Positions 1 through 7,649 of a DNA stretch of 15,820 bases are shown one piece after another. The stretch comes from Bacteroidales bacterium (GTDB lineage: Bacteria; Bacteroidota; Bacteroidia; Bacteroidales; VadinHA17). Each line of letters starts with the position of its first letter. Within the stretch, counting starts at the first letter, position 1. Position numbers and translations under genes: made by a program. The notes under the pieces were generated by a model that ran no database searches, had not been told where the DNA came from, and saw nothing but the letters and a program-made list of their open reading frames with translations. The stretch is taken from positions 1-15,820 of the forward strand of contig PMEC01000056.1 of the NCBI GenBank assembly GCA_003155705.1. Direction: 5' to 3'.

Positions 1-2875
1 AAACTGTCTCAAGTCTGTCGAGATATTCCACATCATAATATCCCTCACCAATAAAAGGATTTATTGTGAAATATCCCACTCTGAAAGAGGTGACATTCTG
101 GAAAAAATGAGTTCCCTGGCTCGGATCAATACGATAATTTTTCAGCCCCGACTCAACAATAAGTCTTGCTGCAGAAATCTGAGGCCATTTGACAGGTATT
201 CCCAGTCTTGGATCAGAAGAACCCCACCTGCCTGGTCCGATAAGAACATAACTTGTCCCGGATTTTACAAAACCGATGTTGATCTTTTCAATATCGACTG
301 CAATTTTCTCGCTATGTGCGGCATTGAACGAATCGGGTTTAACATAAACCAGATCTTTTATTCCTTTAAAAAGGCCATTTCCAAGAGCAGAATCTGAAAA
401 AATTATAGTCTCATTCATTCTGACACGGTCTATATTAAAGTTATAAGACTGATCGTTTTGAACAATAGGCCTTATCTGGAGAAAGTTAAAAATTTTTGGA
501 GTGCCTGGTGGCGTTTCAAGATTAGCTGCAAATTCTATTTCAATAGGGTTGTTCATCTCCTGTTGTCCGATTTCAAGAAGAGTATTAAGTATATCTGCAA
601 GCGGAAACAGTTTGTGCTGAAGAATGTTCGAAAATGTTATGATCTTTTTCCCGGGACGATTGATTCCATCGTATAACACATTATTATTCAGATCATATGT
701 GGAAGCTACAAATTTCATCGCACCGTCATTTTTAATATCTCTAATATTAAGTTTTAACAGGTTAATACCATCATCAGTAGAGGGCACAAAACTATTTGTA
801 TTCAGGTCGAGAGCATAAAACTCTTTCTGTGTCTCTTTTATTGCAGCATCAGGAGAAGTAAGCTGAAGAATTTTTTTTGGATGCTTAGGTGAAAATCTTA
901 ACGATAATCCCCCATCCACAATAAGTTTCCCGAGCCCAAATGCCACATTTACAATTCCATCTTCAGCTTTTTCGGAACCGATAGGATAGTAATTAATAGA
1001 CCTTGCTACACCCGATAAGGTCGGATAGAATATATTTCCATGCCTGTTCCCACATACTTCCTGAAGGACGATTCCCATTTTTTCCTCATCAATGACATTG
1101 GAGGTTGCTGTCATATAGGCTTTGCTCACTTTGTAATAAACAGAGGCATAAACTTCCTTTATTGCGTCAGACAACATCTTAACCATCTGTATGTTATCAG
1201 GTACCCTTGGGATCATACATGTTGAATATATTCCTGCAAAAGGCTGATAATGTGAATCTTCAAGTTTGCTGGATGAACGAACAGCAATCGGATAAGATCT
1301 CGAGACATCAAGGAATGCGTAGAAATCCTGGTATACCCAACCAGGCAGTTCAGCATTAATGAATCTCTCCAGAATCGCCTCATCATTCATATCTGAAAGA
1401 GCGACCGAATAAAGATTATTATGCTCCATGAACTCGTCGAATGCGTCGGTGCTGATAACTACGGTCCTTGGTATAGTAATCAGTACATCAGGAAATTTGT
1501 TGAAAAGCTTATTTTCTTTGATGATACTATTAATAAATGCCAATCCACGTGCTTTACCGCCTATTGAACCTTCACCTATCCTTGAAAATGTCTGATATTC
1601 GTTATAACTTGATTTATCGAACTTTGCAATTATTCCTCTACCCCTGCCAAGTCTGAAACTTGAGATTGCTACATATAGGAACTTCCTCATCTCGTCCATC
1701 GTGGCAAAATCTTCTTTCCTGATGTATTTAAACATCTGTGCAACAGGGAAGAGTGCACGGGCATTGAGCCATTTTGAAAAATGGTTTTTATTAGCATGAA
1801 ATTCCAGAGTCTTATCTGGAATGGTAAGTATTAACTGCTGGAGACTCTGGAGATCATTGGCTGTAGCAATAGGCTCCATGGTATCAGGGTTCCTGAAAAC
1901 GAAAGGACCGAATGCCAGGTTCTGAATTATGTAATTTCTCAATTCAATAGAGAGAGACTTTGAATACTTATAAATAAAGTTAGCTCCAAGTTTTTCGGCG
2001 ACTTTAATAAATTCTGAACTCGATGACTGGAGGAGAAAAGGGACTTTATCATCATCATCCATAACAATTTTACAAAGTTCTATACCCGCATTCTCATCGA
2101 TCAGCCCATTTCGCTTATAGCTTATATCGGAAATTACTCCCAGAACATTGTACTTGTACTTCTGATATAATGCCACGGCATCTTCAAAATTGGTGGCCAG
2201 CAAAATTTTAGGACGACCTCTCATCTTAAGCATCCGCTGATGTTCATTAAGTGCTTCCTTCTGAAAATCGAGGGACTGTAAGAGAACAATTCTGTAAAGG
2301 TTTGGAAGATATGATGAAATATACCTGATTGAATTCTCGACAAGAATAATTGCCTGAACTCCAATATGGTCAATATCATAATCCGCATTCATCTTATCCT
2401 CAATAAGCTTTATGATAGCAAGGATAAGAGATGCATCCCCCAGCCAACAGAATACCCAATCTATCGCACTCAGATCTTCATGTTCGAGCCTTAAAGAAAC
2501 CTCCCTGGAGAAATATGTAAGTACAACAATTGGAATCTTTTCATATTTGCTTTTTATTTTTTTTGCCAGACCAAAAACATCGATTCCTTTCAGACTTAGC
2601 ATCGATATAACCAGATCTATCTTATTTTCCTCAAGAAGCCTGAATGCATCTTCAGCATTATCAGTCTGTACAAAGGTTGGTGGATTATGAAGATTGAGTG
2701 AGACATATTCATTGAATATCTGTTCATCTATCCTGCCATCTTCTTCAAGCATGTAATTATCATAATTACTGCAGATTACCAGTACACGATGAATTCTCTT
2801 CTGCATAAGAAGATCAAATGAAGTATCGGTGAAATCGTACTTCTGAAGATCCATTATTCCTTCAATGATAGCCAT
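1..2875 (-). CDS. Receiver-like/PPDK-type ATP-grasp protein, downstream paralogue (partial, 3' end beyond window)
   Basis: The frame is open from an ATG at 2875 to the left edge, giving 958 codons with no stop. Comparison with the upstream paralogue suggests only about 30-40 residues are missing. A first receiver-like domain (about residues 29-160) has Met92 where the phosphoacceptor Asp is expected (ISMLSLKGID). A second (about 174-320) keeps Asp250 (VISDIS) and Lys303 but has Glu180-Asn181 in place of a full acidic pair. A PPDK_N-type ATP-grasp region follows: GSIGGKARGL with Lys441, AVRSSSKLEDS near 531, IEIEFA near 778, and LQIRP at 799-803, the family's Q-x-R-P motif. The C-terminal block has IGPGRWGS (879-886) and GTHFF (921-925). 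I see no GGxTSHAA phosphohistidine motif and no TIM barrel. It lacks the N-terminal GAF-like region of its neighbour and starts 11 nt after that gene's stop, so the two are probably co-transcribed. Databases usually name such proteins PEP/pyruvate-binding domain proteins; the real reaction is unknown. Confidence 0.85.
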   Translation of the reverse strand, partial: MAIIEGIMDLQKYDFTDTSFDLLMQKRIHRVLVICSNYDNYMLEEDGRIDEQIFNEYVSLNLHNPPTFVQTDNAEDAFRLLEENKIDLVISMLSLKGIDVFGLAKKIKSKYEKIPIVVLTYFSREVSLRLEHEDLSAIDWVFCWLGDASLILAIIKLIEDKMNADYDIDHIGVQAIILVENSIRYISSYLPNLYRIVLLQSLDFQKEALNEHQRMLKMRGRPKILLATNFEDAVALYQKYKYNVLGVISDISYKRNGLIDENAGIELCKIVMDDDDKVPFLLQSSSSEFIKVAEKLGANFIYKYSKSLSIELRNYIIQNLAFGPFVFRNPDTMEPIATANDLQSLQQLILTIPDKTLEFHANKNHFSKWLNARALFPVAQMFKYIRKEDFATMDEMRKFLYVAISSFRLGRGRGIIAKFDKSSYNEYQTFSRIGEGSIGGKARGLAFINSIIKENKLFNKFPDVLITIPRTVVISTDAFDEFMEHNNLYSVALSDMNDEAILERFINAELPGWVYQDFYAFLDVSRSYPIAVRSSSKLEDSHYQPFAGIYSTCMIPRVPDNIQMVKMLSDAIKEVYASVYYKVSKAYMTATSNVIDEEKMGIVLQEVCGNRHGNIFYPTLSGVARSINYYPIGSEKAEDGIVNVAFGLGKLIVDGGLSLRFSPKHPKKILQLTSPDAAIKETQKEFYALDLNTNSFVPSTDDGINLLKLNIRDIKNDGAMKFVASTYDLNNNVLYDGINRPGKKIITFSNILQHKLFPLADILNTLLEIGQQEMNNPIEIEFAANLETPPGTPKIFNFLQIRPIVQNDQSYNFNIDRVRMNETIIFSDSALGNGLFKGIKDLVYVKPDSFNAAHSEKIAVDIEKINIGFVKSGTSYVLIGPGRWGSSDPRLGIPVKWPQISAARLIVESGLKNYRIDPSQGTHFFQNVTSFRVGYFTINPFIGEGYYDVEYLDRLETV

Positions 2876-2886
2876 AAAATCAGTTT

Positions 2887-5800
2887 TTAGGGAGTTATGG
2901 AAACCACAGCCATCCTTTTCTTTCCATCCATTCTTATCAATAATGGTTTTTGAAATCTGATATGATTGAAGAATTCACCCCTGGTAATAATTTTTTGTTT
3001 TTGTAATTTTTCCCAGAATATAGACCCATCCATAGATCCCTGATTTATGGAAAAGTAGCCGACATTCATTGAGGTGACATTATGAAAAAAGTGTGATCCG
3101 AGAGATGCATCAAGGTGAAAATCAGGCAGGCTGACCTCAACAATTACTTTAGCATTTGATATTTGTGGCCATACAACGGGAATTCCTATAAACCTGTCGC
3201 GGGTTCCCCACCTACCGGGTCCAATCAGTACATACCGTTTACCTTCTTTTAACATCTGGTCATTTAAGCTCTCAATTTCTCTCGCCATTTTTTCAGTCTG
3301 CATATTATCGAACTTAGAGGGTTCGACAAAAATCACATCAGTTATATCATCAATTACTCCGTTTCCCATGCTCTTTTTTGTTACCAGGATCACATCATTC
3401 ATAACAATGCTCTCAGGATCAATATTATATCCTGCTCCACTTCCTGCAAGAGGTTTAATCTGAAGCAGATAGAAAGAGGCGTTTCCCGCTTTGTCCTTAT
3501 TCAGATCCACAGCAAATTCTATTTCCACAGGGGTCCCAAAGGCCTCTTTTACAACATCAAGAATAATTTTAAGTGTATTTGCCAGGGGTATATAATCATA
3601 TTTCAGAATATTTGCAAAGTTTATCACTCTGGGCCCTGGTGCATCCAGTCCAGAAATAATTGAATCATTGTCAGCATTATATACAGATGCAGAATGTTTT
3701 AGTGTTCCATGTCTTTCAGAATGGCTTATATCGAGTGTAATAAGTCCGGCATTCTCACCCTCCAGCAGGTTGATGTTTTTCTTCGCCATATCGACAGCAT
3801 AAAAAGTTACCTGAGAGTCTTTACAAAGGTCGTGCTGTGTGACAATATCCAGCGAGGGATAAGCCGGAGAAAACCTGAATGCCCTGTCACCCTCAACAAC
3901 GTACTGGCCCAGTCCCACGGCAATAACTGCAAATCCATCTTTGGGTGTCATATGGGCAACAGGATAGAAATTGAAAGATTGGGCTGTTCCGCTGATATGC
4001 GGATAGAAGGTATCTTCGTAACGGTTACCGACAACCTCCTGAATCACTATTGCCATTTTCTCCTGCTCAACTTTGTAATTAATTGCTTCAAAATATGTCC
4101 GGGCATTTTTTGAATAGATTGATGAAAAAACGAGCTTAATCGCTTCTTCAAGTTGAATCAGTCTCGTTTCAAAATCCGGATGGTTATTTGGCAATAGATA
4201 TGTCCCAAAGATTCCTGAGAATGGCTGACTCATCGAGTCCTCAAAAAGGCTCGATGAACGTACTGCCAGAGGTTTTTCAATTAATTTAATAAAGACCCTT
4301 AGCTCTTTTTCAAGACTGTAACTAAGGCTTCCTTCCACAAATAACTTCTGGAGAGTCTGAAAATCTCTCTCTTCCTTTACTTTGTCCCACAGATGATTAC
4401 GTTCCATGAACATATCGAATTCATCTGTTCCAATAATAGCTGTTACAGGAGTTTTTATGTTAATTCCAGGAAGAAGTCTCCCAAGCTCAAAACTGTAAAT
4501 CAGGGTATTTACAAAAGCCAGACCTCTGCCTTTTCCCCCAAGTGATCCTCCGGCAAGACTGACAACATTGGTTTCATCAATAACGGCTGACTCATCAAAG
4601 TTGACAACCTTCCCCTTATTCATCTCCTTACGACGTTTCCTGATGACATCTATCAGGAACTTCCTTAACTCCTTAAGGCTCTGAAAATCCGATACTTTCA
4701 TCGGATTTATCATTTTAGCTATCTTAATCTCACCCCTGGCCATCAGCCACAGGGAAAAATGGTTCTTCATTGCATGGTAAACCAAAGAGTCCTCCGGTAC
4801 AGTTTCCAGGTACGATTCAAACTCCTTAATTGACTTTGCAACAGCAATTTGCCGACCTTTATTGTCTCTATAGACAAAGTTGCCGAAGCCCAGATAATAA
4901 TTAATAAATGACTTAAGGTCCTGAAGAAGGCTATCGGAATTTTTATTTATGAAACTTGACTTCAGAGTATAAGCATACTGGGCATTTGAAGAATCTGAAG
5001 ACTGAAGAACGGTCGGCAGATTCGGTAGCTCATTTTTAACATGCCTGATAAGATCAAATCCTGCTGTATCTGAAAGTAGATTACCCTTAGGAAATCTCAT
5101 GTCAGATATTACACATAACAGGCTCTCTTTGTATTCATTATAGATTATAATGGCCTCCTCATATGTGGATGCAAGAAGTATTTTAGGACGGGCCCTAAGC
5201 TTTAACACTTTGTAAAGCTCATCAGTTGAAACATCCTCAATAAGATTCTTTGTCTGCTCCAGAACCAGGGTATAAAGAATTGGAAGGTAGCTTGAATAAT
5301 ACTCCGCAGAATCTTCGACAATAAGGATCACTCTGGTAAGTCCTTTTTTGGTATCATTATCAACATTTACCTTATCTTCAAGTAATTTCACCATTGCAAA
5401 GAAGACTTTTGATTCACCGGTCCAGACAAAATAATTATCGAAAGGGATACCAATGGCTTTCTGTTTCTTTACAAATTCGACGTCACCAGGACTATTAAGT
5501 AAAAGAAATGTAGGTATATACGGATATTTATCCTTGATCTTTTTACACAACTTCATCGGGCTGGTCTTATCAATGCCAATCATTATGATTATCATATCAT
5601 AATGTCTTGATTTCAGTCTGCTGAAGGCTTCCTCTTCACCTGAAACACCTGTTACCCTTGGAATTGAGGTTAGACTCAGCTGATAGTATTCCCCTAGTAT
5701 GTGATCTGAGAACCGTCCCTCGCCTTCAATTGAATATGCATCATACAGATTTGCTACCAACAGAATTTCCTTTACCTTAAATGGCTGAAGGTCGTGAAAG

Positions 5801-6333
5801 ACATCGCGTTCCGCATTATGGCGATCAAGAAATTTCTGCAACAGTTTCCTGCTTGAAATATCCTTCAGATCCTCCTCTTCCTGATCCTGGGACTGTGAAA
5901 GTCTGAAAAGATCTCTGGCTTTATAACTGTTGACATAACCCGTAATAAGACTACTTATGTTTTGTATGAGGTCGCGTTCCTCTTTCAGAAACGGACCCTC
6001 ATCCTCACCCCTGAATTCCCTGGTATAATAGACTTCAATTGATCCCTTTTCACCATCGATAGCAACAAATTCCTGATACATTCTCCATCCTGTTTCATAG
6101 AAATTTGATGTTTCAAACACTTTATTCATGAATTTGATTCTGGCAACTGTATATTCAGGGTACTGCCAGGCAGCAGGCAATAGCAGAACTATCTGCTGAA
6201 GAGCTTCATCAATTGGTTTCCCTTCTTTAAGGACAGAGGTTGTCCGGTTAATACAGGCAAGCTCTTTCAATCTCTCCTGCTGTTCATGGAGGAGTCGCTT
6301 ATATTCAGGGTCATTTATATTAAATTTATCCAT
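2887..6333 (-). CDS. GAF-like/receiver/PPDK-type ATP-grasp multidomain protein
   Basis: This 1148-residue protein is the upstream member of the tandem pair. Residues about 1-140 resemble a GAF sensor domain, ending in a helix typical of GAF domains (FLKEERDLIQNISSLITGYV). The first receiver-like domain (188-320) has Met251 in place of the phosphorylatable Asp. The second (about 334-480) looks intact: Glu340-Asp341 acidic pair, Asp411 in VISDMRFPKG, Ser445/446 and Lys464. A PPDK_N/PEP-synthase ATP-grasp region spans about 590-962: GGSLGGKGRGL with Lys601, AVRSSSLFEDS at 690-700, IQEVVGNR near 764, and VEIEFAVD at 936-943. The usual Q-x-R-P motif reads QIKP (958-961), Lys replacing Arg. The C-terminal block (1034-1094) contains IGPGRWG, IPVVWPQIS and GSHFF. 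The catalytic-His swivel domain and PEP/pyruvate barrel of true PEP synthase or PPDK are absent. It lies beyond korAB, separated by a 292-nt gap holding a palindromic element. Domains are inferred by eye; the function is unknown. Confidence 0.9.
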   Translation of the reverse strand: MDKFNINDPEYKRLLHEQQERLKELACINRTTSVLKEGKPIDEALQQIVLLLPAAWQYPEYTVARIKFMNKVFETSNFYETGWRMYQEFVAIDGEKGSIEVYYTREFRGEDEGPFLKEERDLIQNISSLITGYVNSYKARDLFRLSQSQDQEEEDLKDISSRKLLQKFLDRHNAERDVFHDLQPFKVKEILLVANLYDAYSIEGEGRFSDHILGEYYQLSLTSIPRVTGVSGEEEAFSRLKSRHYDMIIIMIGIDKTSPMKLCKKIKDKYPYIPTFLLLNSPGDVEFVKKQKAIGIPFDNYFVWTGESKVFFAMVKLLEDKVNVDNDTKKGLTRVILIVEDSAEYYSSYLPILYTLVLEQTKNLIEDVSTDELYKVLKLRARPKILLASTYEEAIIIYNEYKESLLCVISDMRFPKGNLLSDTAGFDLIRHVKNELPNLPTVLQSSDSSNAQYAYTLKSSFINKNSDSLLQDLKSFINYYLGFGNFVYRDNKGRQIAVAKSIKEFESYLETVPEDSLVYHAMKNHFSLWLMARGEIKIAKMINPMKVSDFQSLKELRKFLIDVIRKRRKEMNKGKVVNFDESAVIDETNVVSLAGGSLGGKGRGLAFVNTLIYSFELGRLLPGINIKTPVTAIIGTDEFDMFMERNHLWDKVKEERDFQTLQKLFVEGSLSYSLEKELRVFIKLIEKPLAVRSSSLFEDSMSQPFSGIFGTYLLPNNHPDFETRLIQLEEAIKLVFSSIYSKNARTYFEAINYKVEQEKMAIVIQEVVGNRYEDTFYPHISGTAQSFNFYPVAHMTPKDGFAVIAVGLGQYVVEGDRAFRFSPAYPSLDIVTQHDLCKDSQVTFYAVDMAKKNINLLEGENAGLITLDISHSERHGTLKHSASVYNADNDSIISGLDAPGPRVINFANILKYDYIPLANTLKIILDVVKEAFGTPVEIEFAVDLNKDKAGNASFYLLQIKPLAGSGAGYNIDPESIVMNDVILVTKKSMGNGVIDDITDVIFVEPSKFDNMQTEKMAREIESLNDQMLKEGKRYVLIGPGRWGTRDRFIGIPVVWPQISNAKVIVEVSLPDFHLDASLGSHFFHNVTSMNVGYFSINQGSMDGSIFWEKLQKQKIITRGEFFNHIRFQKPLLIRMDGKKRMAVVSITP

Positions 6334-6423
6334 TCCCGGGATATGTCAATAGATCAGGATTTAAAATTACTAAAAATAGTTTAATCCTTTCTCTTCCGGC
6401 TTAATCCAAGGGTTCTAATTAAA

Positions 6424-6603
6424 GGGGCTATCTCAAAAGGGCATTTTTAATCTCTTCATCCCTTTTGTTTGCCCCTCCCAGCCTCCCCTAAAGTGGAGGT
6501 GTAAGATGTTATCATTCAATTATATAGTAATGATAAAAGTCCCCCTTTAGGGGGATTTAGGAGGCATAAAAAAGAGGCTGTTTTCGCCTTTTGGGACAGC
6601 CCC
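6424..6603. repeat. Nested palindromic intergenic element, copy 1 (terminator-like)
   Basis: This element fills most of the 292-nt gap between korB and the tandem PPDK-type genes. The outer arms are an imperfect inverted repeat: GGGGCTATCTCAAAAGG at 6424-6440 against CCTTTTGGGACAGCCCC at 6587-6603. Middle arms pair GCCTCCCCTAAAG (6481-6493) with the C/T/G-rich stretch at 6541-6565. The innermost arms are TTATCATT (6509-6516) and AATGATAA (6529-6536). Read on the minus strand, CCCCC-TAAA-GGGGG followed by ACTTTTA resembles a short intrinsic terminator. The outer arm ends 22 nt past the korB stop. The rest of the gap (6334-6423, and 6604-6625) shows no gene or convincing promoter. I see no transposase and no clear target-site duplication. 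A related copy lies at 11126-11253. Confidence 0.75.
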
Positions 6604-6625
6604 TTCCATTATTGTGATTAAAATA

Positions 6626-7648
6626 TTATTCAACTTCCCAGACAGAGCCGGAATTCATAAGATCTTCCATAGATTTAATACGGGCTGTTTTTTGAACTTC
6701 TTTAATCTGGTCTTCAACAGCGGTTTCATAGGTAGGACCTGTCATAGCACGTATAACACCTAGAGCCACAGGATATTCAGGATATCTCATATTTGCAAGC
6801 ATATACTGAATTCCAGGGTTTGGCTCGGTTGCATCATGAACAAGAAGACTATTTTCAGTAATTCCATTCTCACCAAGTCTGACAACCTTTAGTTTTAATC
6901 CATCAAGAATAAGACCCTTGTCATTCCCTTTACCAAATATCATAGGTTCACCATGTTTCAGAACAATTGTCCTTTCCTCCCTGACTTCTTTATCAGCAAC
7001 AACGTCATGAATACCATCATTAAAAATTACGCAGTTCTGAAGTACTTCAATAACGGATGTACCCTTATGTTTTGCTGCTTCGATATAAATCTGTGTTGAA
7101 AGAGAAATGTTTGCATCTATTGTTCTTGCAAAGAATTTACCCTTTGCACCAATAACCAGCTCTCCGACTGAAAAGGGCTCCTCAATTGTACCAAAGGGTG
7201 AAGTTTTGGTTACAAGGCCTTTTGAGGAAGTGGGTGAATATTGTCCTTTCGTCAATCCGTATATTTCATTATTAAACAATATGATATTAATATCGATATT
7301 GCGACGGACGACATGAATAAAATGATTTCCGCCGATAGCAAGCGCATCTCCATCTCCGGTTATCTGCCATACAGAAAGCTCCGGGTTTGCTATCTTAACT
7401 CCGGAGGCAATCGCTGAAGCCCGTCCGTGAATACCATGGAAACCATAAGTATTCATATAATATGGGAAACGAGAAGAGCATCCTATCCCTGAAATGAATG
7501 CAAACTTCTCTTTGGGAATTCCGAGTTCTGTCAATGCTTTTTGTACCGAACTAAGAACAGCATGGTCCCCGCATCCCGGGCACCATCTTACTTCCTGATC
7601 ACTTTTAAAATCCTTCGAGGTATATTGTGTTACAGTTGTTTCAGCCAT
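6626..7648 (-). CDS. korB: 2-oxoacid:ferredoxin oxidoreductase, beta (TPP-binding) subunit
   Basis: The 340-residue product is the thiamine-diphosphate and iron-sulfur subunit of a 2-oxoacid:ferredoxin oxidoreductase. The complex oxidatively decarboxylates a 2-oxoacid (probably 2-oxoglutarate to succinyl-CoA) with reduction of ferredoxin, or runs in reverse. WCPGCGDHA (22-30) gives Cys23 and Cys26. With Cys57 (GIGCSSRFP) and Cys206 (LQNCVIFND) these are the likely [4Fe-4S] ligands. GDGDALAIGGNH (98-109) followed by NNEIYGLTKGQYSPT (126-140) is the Mg-TPP binding motif of KorB-type subunits. Length is normal for the family. The start is one base after the korA stop and is preceded by a good ribosome-binding site inside the end of korA, so the two are translationally linked. 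Substrate specificity (2-oxoglutarate rather than pyruvate or branched-chain oxoacids) rests on overall resemblance to KorB and is not proven. Confidence 0.95.
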   Translation of the reverse strand: MAETTVTQYTSKDFKSDQEVRWCPGCGDHAVLSSVQKALTELGIPKEKFAFISGIGCSSRFPYYMNTYGFHGIHGRASAIASGVKIANPELSVWQITGDGDALAIGGNHFIHVVRRNIDINIILFNNEIYGLTKGQYSPTSSKGLVTKTSPFGTIEEPFSVGELVIGAKGKFFARTIDANISLSTQIYIEAAKHKGTSVIEVLQNCVIFNDGIHDVVADKEVREERTIVLKHGEPMIFGKGNDKGLILDGLKLKVVRLGENGITENSLLVHDATEPNPGIQYMLANMRYPEYPVALGVIRAMTGPTYETAVEDQIKEVQKTARIKSMEDLMNSGSVWEVE

Positions 7649-7649
7649 T

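Noticed and set aside
107..818. Three short plus-strand frames near the left edge
   Set aside because: All are antisense to the C-terminal half of the partial minus-strand gene, which keeps recognisable motifs throughout.
2412..2690. 92-residue plus-strand open frame
   Set aside because: It is antisense to the first receiver-like domain of the partial gene, which reads continuously for 958 codons on the other strand.
3709..4113. 134-residue open frame on the plus strand
   Set aside because: It lies fully antisense to the ATP-grasp region of the long paralogue, whose motifs are clear. It has no recognisable domain and no start signal.
6424..6603. Insertion sequence or CRISPR interpretation of the repeat
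   Set aside because: There is no transposase frame, no clear target duplication, and no regularly spaced direct repeats. It is a fold-back palindrome.
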